In this document: in pieces, positions 1 through 8,457 of the stretch
Layout: each line of letters opens with the position of its first letter
Numbering within the stretch: position 1 is the stretch's first letter
NCBI GenBank assembly: GCA_049306095.1
Contig: JBAQPU010000020.1
Span: 1 to 64,000, forward strand
Direction of reading: 5' to 3'
Length of the DNA stretch: 64,000 nucleotides
Origin: UBA2336 sp049306095
GTDB lineage: Bacteria > Bacteroidota > Bacteroidia > Cytophagales > Cyclobacteriaceae
Position numbers and translations under genes: made by a program
The notes under the pieces: model-generated
Databases searched by the model: none
Seen by the model: the letters and a program-made list of their open reading frames with translations, nothing else
Told to the model about the DNA's origin: nothing

Positions 1-407
1 AAGTAGCCTTTTATGAGCATAGCCTGCGCTATAATTTTGTTGATGGAACACATACGGAAGAACTTGTAGAAACTACTATGGTGGAGTTTCCTTTTTTGCT
101 GAAGTATAAATCCATGCGAAGGGGTAATATTCGCATGTACATGATTGGAGGGATTAAACCCGGTATTGAGGCTTCTGGTAAAAAGGAAATTGAAAATACC
201 ACCACGCAGTTGGAAGTGAAAGAAGCAAACCTGAATCTGGAAGGGGGCCTGGGATTTGATTTGTACTTTCCGCTTTTTAAGTTCTCACCAGAAATCCGTT
301 TTTCAAGAGGGATGGTGAATGTATTGGATAATACCGAAAACAAATTCGGTCAACCACTCAGGCGTGTGAATACCAATACGATTACGATTTACTTACTCTT
401 CCAATAA
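1..407 (+). CDS. porT: PorT-like outer-membrane protein, 3' part
   Basis: The reading frame is open from the window edge (in frame at base 3) and stops at 407, so the N-terminus lies outside. The visible 134 residues are a run of alternating beta strands ending in Phe-Gln, as in outer-membrane barrels. The segments FPFLLKYKS, YMIGGIKPG and YFPLFKFSPEIRFSRGMVNVL resemble the C-terminal half of PorT, a membrane protein needed for type IX secretion and gliding. That fits the T9SS cargo and PorP/SprF genes elsewhere in the window. The call rests on remembered family features; another PorT-family barrel is possible. Confidence 0.7.
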   Translation, partial: VAFYEHSLRYNFVDGTHTEELVETTMVEFPFLLKYKSMRRGNIRMYMIGGIKPGIEASGKKEIENTTTQLEVKEANLNLEGGLGFDLYFPLFKFSPEIRFSRGMVNVLDNTENKFGQPLRRVNTNTITIYLLFQ

Positions 408-470
408 ACCAGTTGATCAATAGTTCCTCATGCTGTCAATTGTAATCGTTAACTCTCACGGACAATTATT

Positions 471-1226
471 ATGAAAAAGAAAACAGCCCTTATAACAGGT
501 GCTACCTCAGGTATCGGTAAAGCAACGGCCGAACTTTTGTCAAAGCATAACTTTCGTTTGATCCTCTGCGGGCGCAGAAAGGGGAGGCTTGATGAGTTGT
601 TGAAGCAATTAGGCGGACAAACAGAAGTATGTTCCCTTGAATTTGATGTGCGTGAAAAAGAGGCTGTGGAAAAAGCATTTGCTTCCTTGCCGGAAGAATG
701 GAAGAAGGTAGATGTGCTGGTGAATAGCGCAGGCAACGCGCATGGCCTTGATCCCATCCAAACGGGAAGTCTGGCGGATTGGGACGCCATGATTGACATT
801 AACGTAAAGGGATTGTTGTATGTGTGCCATGAGGTCATTCCTCAGATGATAACGCAAAAAGGCGGGCACATCATCAACATAGGCTCAATTGCCGGCAAAG
901 AAGTGTATGCCAATGGCAACGTGTATTGCGCCAGTAAGTTTGCTGTTGATGCGTTGACCCGTGGGATACGCATCGATTTAAACGCGCATAACATCAAAGT
1001 TACTTCCATCAATCCCGGTTTGGTGGAAACTGAATTCTCACTCGTTCGGTTTAAAGGCGATGCTGCAAAGGCATCTACTGTGTACAAGGGGTACGATCCT
1101 TTAAAAGCAGAGGATATTGCTGATACTATTTTATTTGTGGTAACAAGACCGGCACATGTTGTACTGGCCGATATCACCATTTTTCCCGCGGCACAGGCGA
1201 GCAGTACCCTTGTGAAGCGGAATTAG
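471..1226 (+). CDS. SDR family NAD(P)-dependent oxidoreductase (YdfG-like)
   Basis: This is a 251-residue classical short-chain dehydrogenase. The N-terminal dinucleotide motif TGATSGIGKATA (about residues 9-20), the NSAG motif, the catalytic Ser in NIGSIAG and the YCASK Tyr/Lys pair are all present in the right order and spacing. The C-terminal stretch DITIFPAAQ resembles YdfG-type enzymes, which oxidise L-allo-threonine, L-serine or 3-hydroxy acids with NADP+. The substrate cannot be fixed from sequence. It starts 63 bp after the PorT-like stop and converges on the TPM gene. Cytosolic. Confidence 0.88.
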   Translation: MKKKTALITGATSGIGKATAELLSKHNFRLILCGRRKGRLDELLKQLGGQTEVCSLEFDVREKEAVEKAFASLPEEWKKVDVLVNSAGNAHGLDPIQTGSLADWDAMIDINVKGLLYVCHEVIPQMITQKGGHIINIGSIAGKEVYANGNVYCASKFAVDALTRGIRIDLNAHNIKVTSINPGLVETEFSLVRFKGDAAKASTVYKGYDPLKAEDIADTILFVVTRPAHVVLADITIFPAAQASSTLVKRN

Positions 1227-1261
1227 GAATCGCCCGGCTAATCTGTCGTGGGGGACTAATT

Positions 1262-2701
1262 TTACCAGCTGCTGCTTGCGCCACCACCGCCACTGCGTCC
1301 ACCTCCCCAACTTCCACCTGATGAACTTGAGAAGCTTGAACCGGAACTACTACTAGATGATGTACTGCGTACCAACATGGCTATGGTATAAGCCGATAAT
1401 TTAGTGTGCCCGCAAAATTTGCAAAGAAAGGTTTCTTCTCCTTTGCCGCTAGAAGAATAGGTGGCGCTTTCAATCGTTCGGTTTCCACTACGAAAAAAAG
1501 CTAACGTCTTGCACTTCGGACAAGTTTCATATTTCGAATGACGGTTCAGGTAGTGCCACATTTCAATGGATTCGCACGACTTACATTTCCATACATCATA
1601 GTCCACTGATTTTAATGATTCTTCCATTTGCATGCTGGCAGTAAGATACTCGTCCTCATCCTTTTCACTTAACTTACGCATCCCTCCCTGGCATTGTTTA
1701 CACGAACGCGGATGATTTCGATAGATCCGTTTTCGCAACAAGTGGTAGAAAAAATAGAAGAAAAACGGAAGCGGAAACAAAAGCCCCATAAAAAACCAGA
1801 ACACCTGATCTTTACGGATGAATTCAACGATCTCATAATAGTCTTGCGATGCAAGGAAACGTTTGATTACCTTCTGCATGCGCCACATTCTGTGAATTTG
1901 GGTGAGCAGATAGTAGAAGTACAGCGAAAGGAGACAATAGCCAACGGCATATTCAGAATCATTGAAAGAAAACAGCACGACAATAGCGACAGGAATTCCT
2001 ACAAATTCTGCCACCCACGACCATCGTTTCAGGCGCATTTCCGGATACGGTGTATACCTTGGTTTTTTAGAGTTTGAAAATCGACCACTGGTTGATTTTA
2101 CAATGAAGATGATAACCAGTACCGGGGCGATGAAGATGATGAGGAAAGCAACAAGTCCGTTCCAGTCGCTTATTTCTTCTTCAGGTTTATTGAGTTCTTC
2201 GGCATACCGTGGATCCGTCAAAATTTTATTGACCTGTTCTATCCCCGCCAGTATACCGGCATTATAATTTCCGTTTTTGAATTCAGGAACCATGAATTCG
2301 CGTTCGATTCGCTTACAGGTAACATCGGGCAATGCACCTTCCAACCCGTAGCCGGTATGAAAACGAACCGTGCGATTCTGTTTTGCCATCAATAATAACA
2401 GACCATTGTCGTTTCCCTTGCTTCCAATACCCCAGGCAGTAAAAAGCGCCTGAGAGAATTCAAAGATGTCAGCATCACCGATGGATTCAAGGACCACCAC
2501 GGCAACCTGAACGGTAGTTTTCTGTTCCAACGACTTTAACAGCGTGTCCAGTGTTGCCACGGTTTCGGCATCCAGAATTTGGTCGGGGTTTGAAACATAA
2601 CTTCCGTTGATCAGTTTTTGATTAGGTACAGTTTTTACGGTGTATTGAGCGGTTGCTGTTGAGACCGTTAAAACGAGCAGTAGGAGAGAGAGGAATCGCA
2701 T
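1262..2701 (-). CDS. TPM-domain membrane protein with two zinc ribbons and Ser/Gly-rich tail
   Basis: 479 residues. A signal peptide (MRFLSLLLLVLTVSTATA) leads into a TPM (YgcG/psb32) domain at about 28-150, followed by a hydrophobic segment near 178-200 and more hydrophobic segments between about 228 and 320. Four CxxC pairs (CKQC, CKSC, CPKC, CKFC, about residues 335-430) then look like two zinc ribbons, and the protein ends in a Ser run and Gly/Ser-rich repeats closing with ASSSW. The TPM domain would lie outside the inner membrane and the ribbons inside. The Gly-rich tail is typical of YgcG proteins, but the ribbon pair between the membrane segments and the tail is less usual. Function unknown; TPM proteins are linked to photosystem repair or acid phosphatase activity in plants. 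Confidence 0.8.
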   Translation of the reverse strand: MRFLSLLLLVLTVSTATAQYTVKTVPNQKLINGSYVSNPDQILDAETVATLDTLLKSLEQKTTVQVAVVVLESIGDADIFEFSQALFTAWGIGSKGNDNGLLLLMAKQNRTVRFHTGYGLEGALPDVTCKRIEREFMVPEFKNGNYNAGILAGIEQVNKILTDPRYAEELNKPEEEISDWNGLVAFLIIFIAPVLVIIFIVKSTSGRFSNSKKPRYTPYPEMRLKRWSWVAEFVGIPVAIVVLFSFNDSEYAVGYCLLSLYFYYLLTQIHRMWRMQKVIKRFLASQDYYEIVEFIRKDQVFWFFMGLLFPLPFFFYFFYHLLRKRIYRNHPRSCKQCQGGMRKLSEKDEDEYLTASMQMEESLKSVDYDVWKCKSCESIEMWHYLNRHSKYETCPKCKTLAFFRSGNRTIESATYSSSGKGEETFLCKFCGHTKLSAYTIAMLVRSTSSSSSSGSSFSSSSGGSWGGGRSGGGGASSSW

Positions 2702-2797
2702 AGGGTATAGAACAGTATATGGGTGTAAAGGAATAAGGGTTTAGGGTATATGGGTATAAGGTAAATACCCTATATCTTATTCCCTAACTTCTCTGCA
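2701..2797. repeat. Degenerate GGGTATA/GGAATAAG intergenic repeat with inverted half
   Basis: The stretch is built of variants of GGGTATA and GGAATAAGG. An inverted copy (ATACCCTATATCTTATTCC) can fold back imperfectly on GGAATAAGGGTTTAGGGTAT. Similar words recur at 37555-37612. Confidence 0.55.
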
Positions 2798-2800
2798 CAC

Positions 2801-2830
2801 AAAAAAAGGCCTCCCGTTTCCGGAAAGCCT
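2801..2830 (-). terminator. Rho-independent terminator after the small secreted-protein gene
   Basis: Read on the minus strand, a 10-bp stem (AGGCTTTCCG / CGGGAGGCCT, with two G-U pairs) closes a GAAA loop and is followed by seven T. It lies 24 bp past the stop of the gene at 2854-3279. Confidence 0.8.
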
Positions 2831-2853
2831 CTATTATAATTTCTTAATTGCTT

Positions 2854-3279
2854 TTATCGCTTAAAACCAAGTGCACTGCCTCCGCAATAGGAAGCAGAAC
2901 CATCAAAGGTGTATTGGATGTAATAGATACCCGTTGCATTACAGGGATACGCAATAGCCGCAATGTATTGACCGTTAATTTTACTGGAGGCCACTTTGTT
3001 CCGGTTTGAGTCGTATAAACTCACCACGATTCCATCAGTAGGCTGGCTGGCAGCGCATATATTAATCATGTACTGAGTTCCTTTTGTGAACACATACGAG
3101 TACTCCACTTTATCTTTTGATCCGCCAGCGCCATCAATTTTGTAACTCTTTAAAAAATTGAATCCTCCGGCCAGTTTGGGGATGCATTGGTTGCTGAAGT
3201 TTTCTGAGTTGCACTGACTGATGACATCGGCAGCGTTCAACATGAAAATGGCAAGAATAAAAAAGACAAACTTTTTCAT
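2854..3279 (-). CDS. Small secreted protein of unknown function
   Basis: 141 residues with a signal peptide (MKKFVFFILAIFMLNAADVIS, cleavage probably before QC). The mature part contains four Cys (CNSENF, QCIP, NICAAS, YPCNATG) plus SYCGG near the end, suggesting disulfides in the periplasm or outside the cell, and alternates like a beta sandwich (VEYSYVFTKGTQYMINI, GIYYIQYTFDGS). I do not recognise a named family. It lies 17 bp after the lipoprotein gene 3297-4196 in the same direction, so the two are probably co-transcribed, and it is followed by a clear terminator. Confidence 0.7.
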   Translation of the reverse strand: MKKFVFFILAIFMLNAADVISQCNSENFSNQCIPKLAGGFNFLKSYKIDGAGGSKDKVEYSYVFTKGTQYMINICAASQPTDGIVVSLYDSNRNKVASSKINGQYIAAIAYPCNATGIYYIQYTFDGSASYCGGSALGFKR

Positions 3280-3296
3280 AGGGCTCCTGTTATCTT

Positions 3297-4196
3297 TTAG
3301 CTGATTATTTTATTTCTGATACTACTTGTGAGAGACCGGATGTCGTTGATATTCTCCGGTTTGATATCGATGGTGGTGGTGCTGTTATCTTTGATTACCA
3401 TCACCCCATCAACAACCTCAAAAGTTGATTCTTTGTAGGTATACGTAATGTTAACTTTATCAAATACTTTCTTTAACTCTTCTATGTCAGTCAACAATGA
3501 TGCCATGTTTTGATCGCTTTCTTTATAGAAAGAAAGCAGCAAAATGATGTTCTCCAGAATTACTTTTTGTTCACCTATTTTTTCCTGCAGTTCCTTATTG
3601 TTAGGATCAACCCCGGCAACACTACACGTAATGTGCATGGCTTCCAGCCAACCACCGGTAAGCAACAATACGCTGAGGTTGGAGCGACTTTGTGTTTGTA
3701 AGTAGTGGTTGATGTTATTGAAATTCTGTGTTGTAATCAGCAGTAGAGAATCAAGATTTTTGCTGTTTGTAGCTAACCGGCCAATGGTTTCAATGTCAAA
3801 AAACTGACCAATATTCAACCCGTCTGCCAAGCTTTTTATAGAGGCCATATACTTCACGCCATCCTGATTTTGTTCGTAGATATTCGTGTACCCTAAATCG
3901 GTTCCGTAAATTCCCAGGTTCAGCGCTTTCTTGTAGTTGCTGTTGTACTTGGCAAGGTTGTCAGGTGAATTCAAATAACTCCCATTGTATTTCTTTCCTG
4001 ATTCCTTCAGGAGCACTGAAATTTCCATCGGACTCGGAATCTGCTGGAGAATATCCCCGATTACCGCTTCAGAAATAGTAGGCCCCTCTGTTTTAGCAGA
4101 ATCAAGGCTTTGCAGCATGGCCTGTTCATCAGTTTTTTTACCTGAACCACAGGCTGTTAACAGTGCGAGGATCAATAATAATTTCCCTGCTTTCAT
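3297..4196 (-). CDS. Predicted lipoprotein, unknown function
   Basis: 299 residues starting MKAGKLLLILALLTAC, with a lipobox (LTAC) placing the lipidated Cys at 16, followed by a polar linker. The rest looks mostly helical, with two short hydrophobic helices (LSVLLLTGGWLEAM and VILENIILLLSFY), and ends in a beta-rich stretch with a Thr run (NSTTTIDI). No enzymatic motif was seen. It is first in a two-gene unit with 2854-3279. Probably anchored in the inner or outer membrane facing the periplasm. Confidence 0.7.
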   Translation of the reverse strand: MKAGKLLLILALLTACGSGKKTDEQAMLQSLDSAKTEGPTISEAVIGDILQQIPSPMEISVLLKESGKKYNGSYLNSPDNLAKYNSNYKKALNLGIYGTDLGYTNIYEQNQDGVKYMASIKSLADGLNIGQFFDIETIGRLATNSKNLDSLLLITTQNFNNINHYLQTQSRSNLSVLLLTGGWLEAMHITCSVAGVDPNNKELQEKIGEQKVILENIILLLSFYKESDQNMASLLTDIEELKKVFDKVNITYTYKESTFEVVDGVMVIKDNSTTTIDIKPENINDIRSLTSSIRNKIIS

Positions 4197-4264
4197 AGCT
4201 ATAAAATTATCGTTTACAAAGTTAAAAAAATGGCATTCCAGAGCAAAAAATTACAGGAATGCGG

Positions 4265-7200
4265 TTACTTCTTTTTCTTAAAATTTACCTTGGGCAACAT
4301 GCCTTTGTTGGGCAAATTCATCTTACCAAATGAATCAATCAACTTGCGCAACAGCTCAAAATATAAGGTAACATAAAATATGACCGATACAAACCAGATC
4401 ACCATAATATTGAAATAAAAGGTGTCGACTGGAGTGCCAATAAAATTTTTAGTTGGCGAAAAGAATTGAGCCCGGTAATCCAAAACCGATTTTGGTTTTG
4501 GATCAGCAAAGATCGGATTTACCTGCTGGATGAGTTCGCCATTGCTCTCCAGTAGCCTGCTTTTGGTTGAAACATTTTTTACAAGGTCGGCCAGGCTCTC
4601 ATTGTAGTATTTGTTCTTGGATTCGTACACTTTGAAGTTACTACCCTTTTCATTCTCCATTTGAAAGATTAAATTCTCTCGGGCTGCAACCGCTTTGTTA
4701 TAAATACCCTGGTAGAATTGTTTATACGAATCGAGGTATGACTCCAGTGTGGAATTAAATTCGGGTGTGTACATCTTGTTTGTCCACGGAGATTCAAGAT
4801 TGATTTTCTCCAGCCCCTTCTTAAAGTAATCGTCTTTGATGCTGGTACGAATCAATTCCAGGTTGTACTGAATTGTGTGTTGAATGGAATCTTCTTTATC
4901 CTGAATATTTTCGGTAATATATTTTCTTTTCTCAATAAGGTTATCCACAAAAAAGGATGATCTGAAATCGGCCTGGGATTCAAGTTTTTCGAAATCATAG
5001 AACGGTTGTTCGTATGAATTGTTTTTGAACTGATAAACGGCCATGGCTTCGTATGCCCAGCGCGAGGCCATTAAATCGGCAACCAATGGAACCTTGCCTT
5101 TTGAACTGATCACACTGTTCAGCTTATCAAAACTAAACAGCAAACCACTCAGGATCATCTGAGGAATGAGCAGCAGCGGAATCATCACGTAAACGGTAAC
5201 GGCTGAGTTGAAGGCAGAAGAAATATTCAGCCCCAATACATTGGCCATGCAGGAAGTTGTAAACAGTACAAACCAGAATGGAATAAGCATGAGCCACTCA
5301 ACCTCCAGGATGAGGTTACCGATAATGGCAAACGTAAGCGTTTGAATGGCTGAAAGCGTAAACAGGATGATCACTTTCGAAAACAGGTAACTGTTCCAGC
5401 TTAGGTTCAAAAACGATTCCCGTTTAAGAATTTTCCGGTCACGGATAATTTCTTCGGCACTCACCGTAAGTCCCATAAACAGGGCAACGATAATGCTCAT
5501 CAGCAAAAATGCTGGAAGGTTATCGTTGTATCGGAAACTGTACTCGGCACCTCCTGGGGCACTTTTGTATTTGATGATGAATGCCAGGATGAGCGCCAGC
5601 AACGGAGCCTCCAGTAGGTTAATCAGTAAGTATTGTTTGTTGCTGAGCTTTGACAATACATCGCGTGTGGTGAAGATGATGGTCTGCTTCAGGTTGTTTG
5701 GCAGATTCAAAGAATGCGGAGGCTCTTCTTTTACATCTTCGACATGATTGATTTTGAATCGTTCTTTATACCAGTCATGCCACTGAATAGGGGTAATCTT
5801 CCTTTTATTGGTTGGCTGGCCATATTCGTCAACCACCTTTGCTTCAATGATGTTAAAGATTTGTTCGGGGTTAACGTTACCGCATGTTTCGCACTGGCCT
5901 CGGTTGCTGTCAACCTGGTGGGTTGATTTTTTGAAGTAGGTAACGGCTTCTACCGGTGGGCCGTAGTAGGCCGGATAGCCGCCTGTATCCATGATGATCA
6001 TCTTGTCGAACATCTTGTAGATGTCGGAAGATGGCTGGTGAATGACTACAAAAATTAATTTACCCTTCAGCGACAATTCTTTGAGCAAGTCTATTACATT
6101 TTCAGAATCGCGCGATGACAAACCTGAAGTGGGCTCATCGAGGAACAGGATGGCGGGCTCGCGTATAAGTTCCAGGGCAATGTTAAGGCGTTTGCGTTGC
6201 CCACCGCTGATGGTCTTTTCAAGCGGGTTACCAACTTTCAGGTCTTTGCGTTGATCCAGCCCCAGGTTTTCCAATACCTCCATTACCCGTTTATCCAATT
6301 GCTCTTCCGTGAAATCGGCAAAGCAAAGTTTGGCATTGTAATACAGGTTTTGGTAAACCGTCAGTTCTTCAATCAGCAGGTCATCCTGAGAAACATATCC
6401 GATAACGCCATGAATTTTATCTTTCTGGGTGTTGATGTCAAAGCCATTGATGAGCACATTTCCAATGCTGGGTTTTCCTAAGCCGGCCATCACGTGCAAC
6501 AGTGTGGTTTTTCCCGCACCGCTGGCTCCCATAATGCCAATGAGTTTACCCGGTCCTTCCGATACCACCACATCGCGCAAGCCGATAGCGCCATTCGGAA
6601 ACTTAAACTCCTTCACATTGGCTGTAAAAGAGAGCTTGGTGGTTTTAATTTCTTCATTGAAGTCACGCACCAGGTCGCTGTAATAGAGGGCATCACCGGC
6701 CTGCGTTTTAATGGTGCTCCCGTGCGAGAACAAATAAACACGGTTTCGCTGCATGGTGAAACCGTTGAGAGTATTTAGTTCTTCGCCAACATATTTCGTA
6801 AAAAACATATCCACGCTGCGAACCCGCATGAAAATCAGGTGACCTTCAATATGGATGTGTGCGTGTTTGTACGCTTTACCTTCTTCCGCTTTGTTGTCTT
6901 TGTTGGCCAGCAGGATGTCGGGAAAGTCAAGCGACTTCGGATCTTCGGTAACAATGAAATTTTCAATTAATGTGTACTCATCTTTCAGGATGTTAAATAC
7001 CGTTGATACGGTATTGATAATCTCCATCCGCTGATGGGTGAAGTTTTTGTCGGAGCCGACCAGTTCCAGCAACTTGATGAGTACAACAACTTTCTGTTTT
7101 TGCGTGAGGGTTTTGTTAATTTTCTTGCATATCCCCAAGGTCTTAACAGAGTCCTTAACGGAAGTCAGTTTGCTTTTTCCGTCCTCATCGGCTTTACCGT

Positions 7201-7369
7201 AGCCTGAAAATTCATCGTACAGATCAACGTACTCTTTCAGTGAGTCCTGGTCGAGTTCTGTTTGAAAGAAGTTTATTACAAACTGGCGTTCTTTTTCTGA
7301 AACACCGCCATCTTGTTTGGTGATGATGGCAAAAAGTTGGGTTAGGGCTTTGAGGATTTCTTCACTCAT
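4265..7369 (-). CDS. ABCG-type ABC transporter (ATPase-permease) with TerB-like N-terminus
   Basis: 1034 residues. Residues 1-140 resemble a TerB-like helical domain, followed by a linker and small beta domain up to about 250. The ATPase follows: Walker A GASGAGKT (281-288), signature ISGGQRKRL (387-395), Walker B ILFLDEPTSGL (407-417) and H-loop VVIHQPSSD. An ABC-2 membrane domain with about six segments occupies roughly 590-780, then a long charged extramembrane region and a last segment (FNIMVIWFVSVIFYVTLYF) before a KKKK tail. Nucleotide-binding before membrane domain on one chain is the ABCG/White arrangement; half-transporters dimerise. Substrate unknown. It lies downstream of siaC across an 84-bp gap with a hairpin, so partial read-through from the signalling operon is possible. 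Confidence 0.85.
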   Translation of the reverse strand: MSEEILKALTQLFAIITKQDGGVSEKERQFVINFFQTELDQDSLKEYVDLYDEFSGYGKADEDGKSKLTSVKDSVKTLGICKKINKTLTQKQKVVVLIKLLELVGSDKNFTHQRMEIINTVSTVFNILKDEYTLIENFIVTEDPKSLDFPDILLANKDNKAEEGKAYKHAHIHIEGHLIFMRVRSVDMFFTKYVGEELNTLNGFTMQRNRVYLFSHGSTIKTQAGDALYYSDLVRDFNEEIKTTKLSFTANVKEFKFPNGAIGLRDVVVSEGPGKLIGIMGASGAGKTTLLHVMAGLGKPSIGNVLINGFDINTQKDKIHGVIGYVSQDDLLIEELTVYQNLYYNAKLCFADFTEEQLDKRVMEVLENLGLDQRKDLKVGNPLEKTISGGQRKRLNIALELIREPAILFLDEPTSGLSSRDSENVIDLLKELSLKGKLIFVVIHQPSSDIYKMFDKMIIMDTGGYPAYYGPPVEAVTYFKKSTHQVDSNRGQCETCGNVNPEQIFNIIEAKVVDEYGQPTNKRKITPIQWHDWYKERFKINHVEDVKEEPPHSLNLPNNLKQTIIFTTRDVLSKLSNKQYLLINLLEAPLLALILAFIIKYKSAPGGAEYSFRYNDNLPAFLLMSIIVALFMGLTVSAEEIIRDRKILKRESFLNLSWNSYLFSKVIILFTLSAIQTLTFAIIGNLILEVEWLMLIPFWFVLFTTSCMANVLGLNISSAFNSAVTVYVMIPLLLIPQMILSGLLFSFDKLNSVISSKGKVPLVADLMASRWAYEAMAVYQFKNNSYEQPFYDFEKLESQADFRSSFFVDNLIEKRKYITENIQDKEDSIQHTIQYNLELIRTSIKDDYFKKGLEKINLESPWTNKMYTPEFNSTLESYLDSYKQFYQGIYNKAVAARENLIFQMENEKGSNFKVYESKNKYYNESLADLVKNVSTKSRLLESNGELIQQVNPIFADPKPKSVLDYRAQFFSPTKNFIGTPVDTFYFNIMVIWFVSVIFYVTLYFELLRKLIDSFGKMNLPNKGMLPKVNFKKKK

Positions 7370-7382
7370 TCTTTAGAAATTA

Positions 7383-7443
7383 AAAATTCAAAATTTAAAA
7401 TTCAGAATTGACGGGCAATCAGGAACTTTAAATTTTGAATTTT
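7383..7443. repeat. 17-bp perfect inverted repeat between siaC-like and ABC genes
   Basis: AAAATTCAAAATTTAAA at 7383-7399 is exactly complementary to 7427-7443, with a 27-nt spacer. The arms belong to an AAATTCAAAATT-type low-complexity repeat that fills the gap between two minus-strand genes. It may act as a weak terminator or attenuator. Confidence 0.7.
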
Positions 7444-7453
7444 GAATACTGAA

Positions 7454-7816
7454 TTAATAGGTCTTGAATTCGAATGGGATCTCAACCAGTTCAGAAAACT
7501 CCTGTCCGGCCTCTTCCATATCTTCATCATCTTCGTGATAATACCACATGATTTTCATGCCTTGAATATCTTCAAGGGCAGACAGCACATCGAGTATTAA
7601 TTTGGAAGAAGCAGTATTGAAATATTCAAGTTTGAATACAAATTCGGTAGATGCGTTGGCCTCTTTTGCGTACGCTCCGATCCACTCCAGTACCGGGCGG
7701 TAAAATTCTGCAGAGTCTTCCGGTAACGAACGACCCGATATTTCAAAGATCCCGTTTTTCTTATCAAGAATGATTTTCGGGGTATCTTCAGTTCCTTCTA
7801 GATTTAAAATTTCCAT
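7454..7816 (-). CDS. siaC: SiaC-family (DUF1987) regulatory phosphoprotein
   Basis: 120 residues matching the DUF1987/SiaC family over its whole length: N-terminal TPKIILDKKNGIFEISGRSLPE, central KLEYFNTASSK and C-terminal IMWYYHEDDEDM. Thr68 in YFNTASSK corresponds to the phosphothreonine reported for Pseudomonas SiaC, which is phosphorylated by SiaB and dephosphorylated by SiaA. Unphosphorylated SiaC activates the diguanylate cyclase SiaD there. The kinase and a PP2C phosphatase are the next two genes upstream here (27 bp from siaB), but no GGDEF gene is in the window, so the output partner is unknown. Cytosolic. Confidence 0.9.
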   Translation of the reverse strand: MEILNLEGTEDTPKIILDKKNGIFEISGRSLPEDSAEFYRPVLEWIGAYAKEANASTEFVFKLEYFNTASSKLILDVLSALEDIQGMKIMWYYHEDDEDMEEAGQEFSELVEIPFEFKTY

Positions 7817-7843
7817 GATTATAGCGGTATAAATTGTTCAACA

Positions 7844-8395
7844 TTAATTTTCACTCTCACGAGGTACATTTACTTTCAGACAGAAGAAACAGTATTCGGA
7901 GTTCATTTCTGGGAAAGAGAATTCAAGCTTAGCGCCTGATTTGCGAGCCATGTCAACAAAACCCAGGCCTGCTCCGCCTTTATCGGAGATGGTTGTGTTT
8001 TTAATGATCTCTTTGTAAAGTTCCTTCAAACCTTCTTTGTCAAGTGTGTTGATTTGGTCCAGTTTTTTCTGAAGGCCCGGAATATTCGTTTTCCGAATGG
8101 GGTTGCCTGACATAATAGAGTATTTGTTCGGCTCTCGGCCAATCAGGAAAATGGCAGCGTGGCTGCGAACTTCTCCATCCACGAGTTCATCGCTGTGCTT
8201 TACAATATTCTGGAGGGCTTCCACCATCACATTGAACACCTTGCGTTTAATCGCTGATTCTTCTCCGGAAGAGTCCAGGTTTCGCTCGGCCATAGTAAGA
8301 ATCGACTTGGTGGTTTCCTGGGTAAAATCGCCCTGGTACACCAGAATCAATTTCTGTGACATCATGGTGCGATGCAGGTCATAGATATAATTCAT
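7844..8395 (-). CDS. siaB: SiaB-family protein kinase
   Basis: 183 residues of the SiaB family, small kinases with a histidine-kinase-like ATP-binding fold. An N-box-like motif (MVEALQNIVKHSD, about 75-87) and a glycine-rich ATP-lid motif (GGAGLGFVDMARKSG, about 145-160) are visible. The family phosphorylates SiaC on threonine, and siaC follows 27 bp downstream. The phosphatase gene ends 62 bp upstream. This gives the full kinase/phosphatase/target set of a partner-switch circuit in one direction. Cytosolic. Confidence 0.87.
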   Translation of the reverse strand: MNYIYDLHRTMMSQKLILVYQGDFTQETTKSILTMAERNLDSSGEESAIKRKVFNVMVEALQNIVKHSDELVDGEVRSHAAIFLIGREPNKYSIMSGNPIRKTNIPGLQKKLDQINTLDKEGLKELYKEIIKNTTISDKGGAGLGFVDMARKSGAKLEFSFPEMNSEYCFFCLKVNVPRESEN

Positions 8396-8457
8396 GAGCA
8401 GGTTATTTGAGTTTCTAATTTATTAAGTTTTGTGTCAAAAACACGGTTTATTTCACT

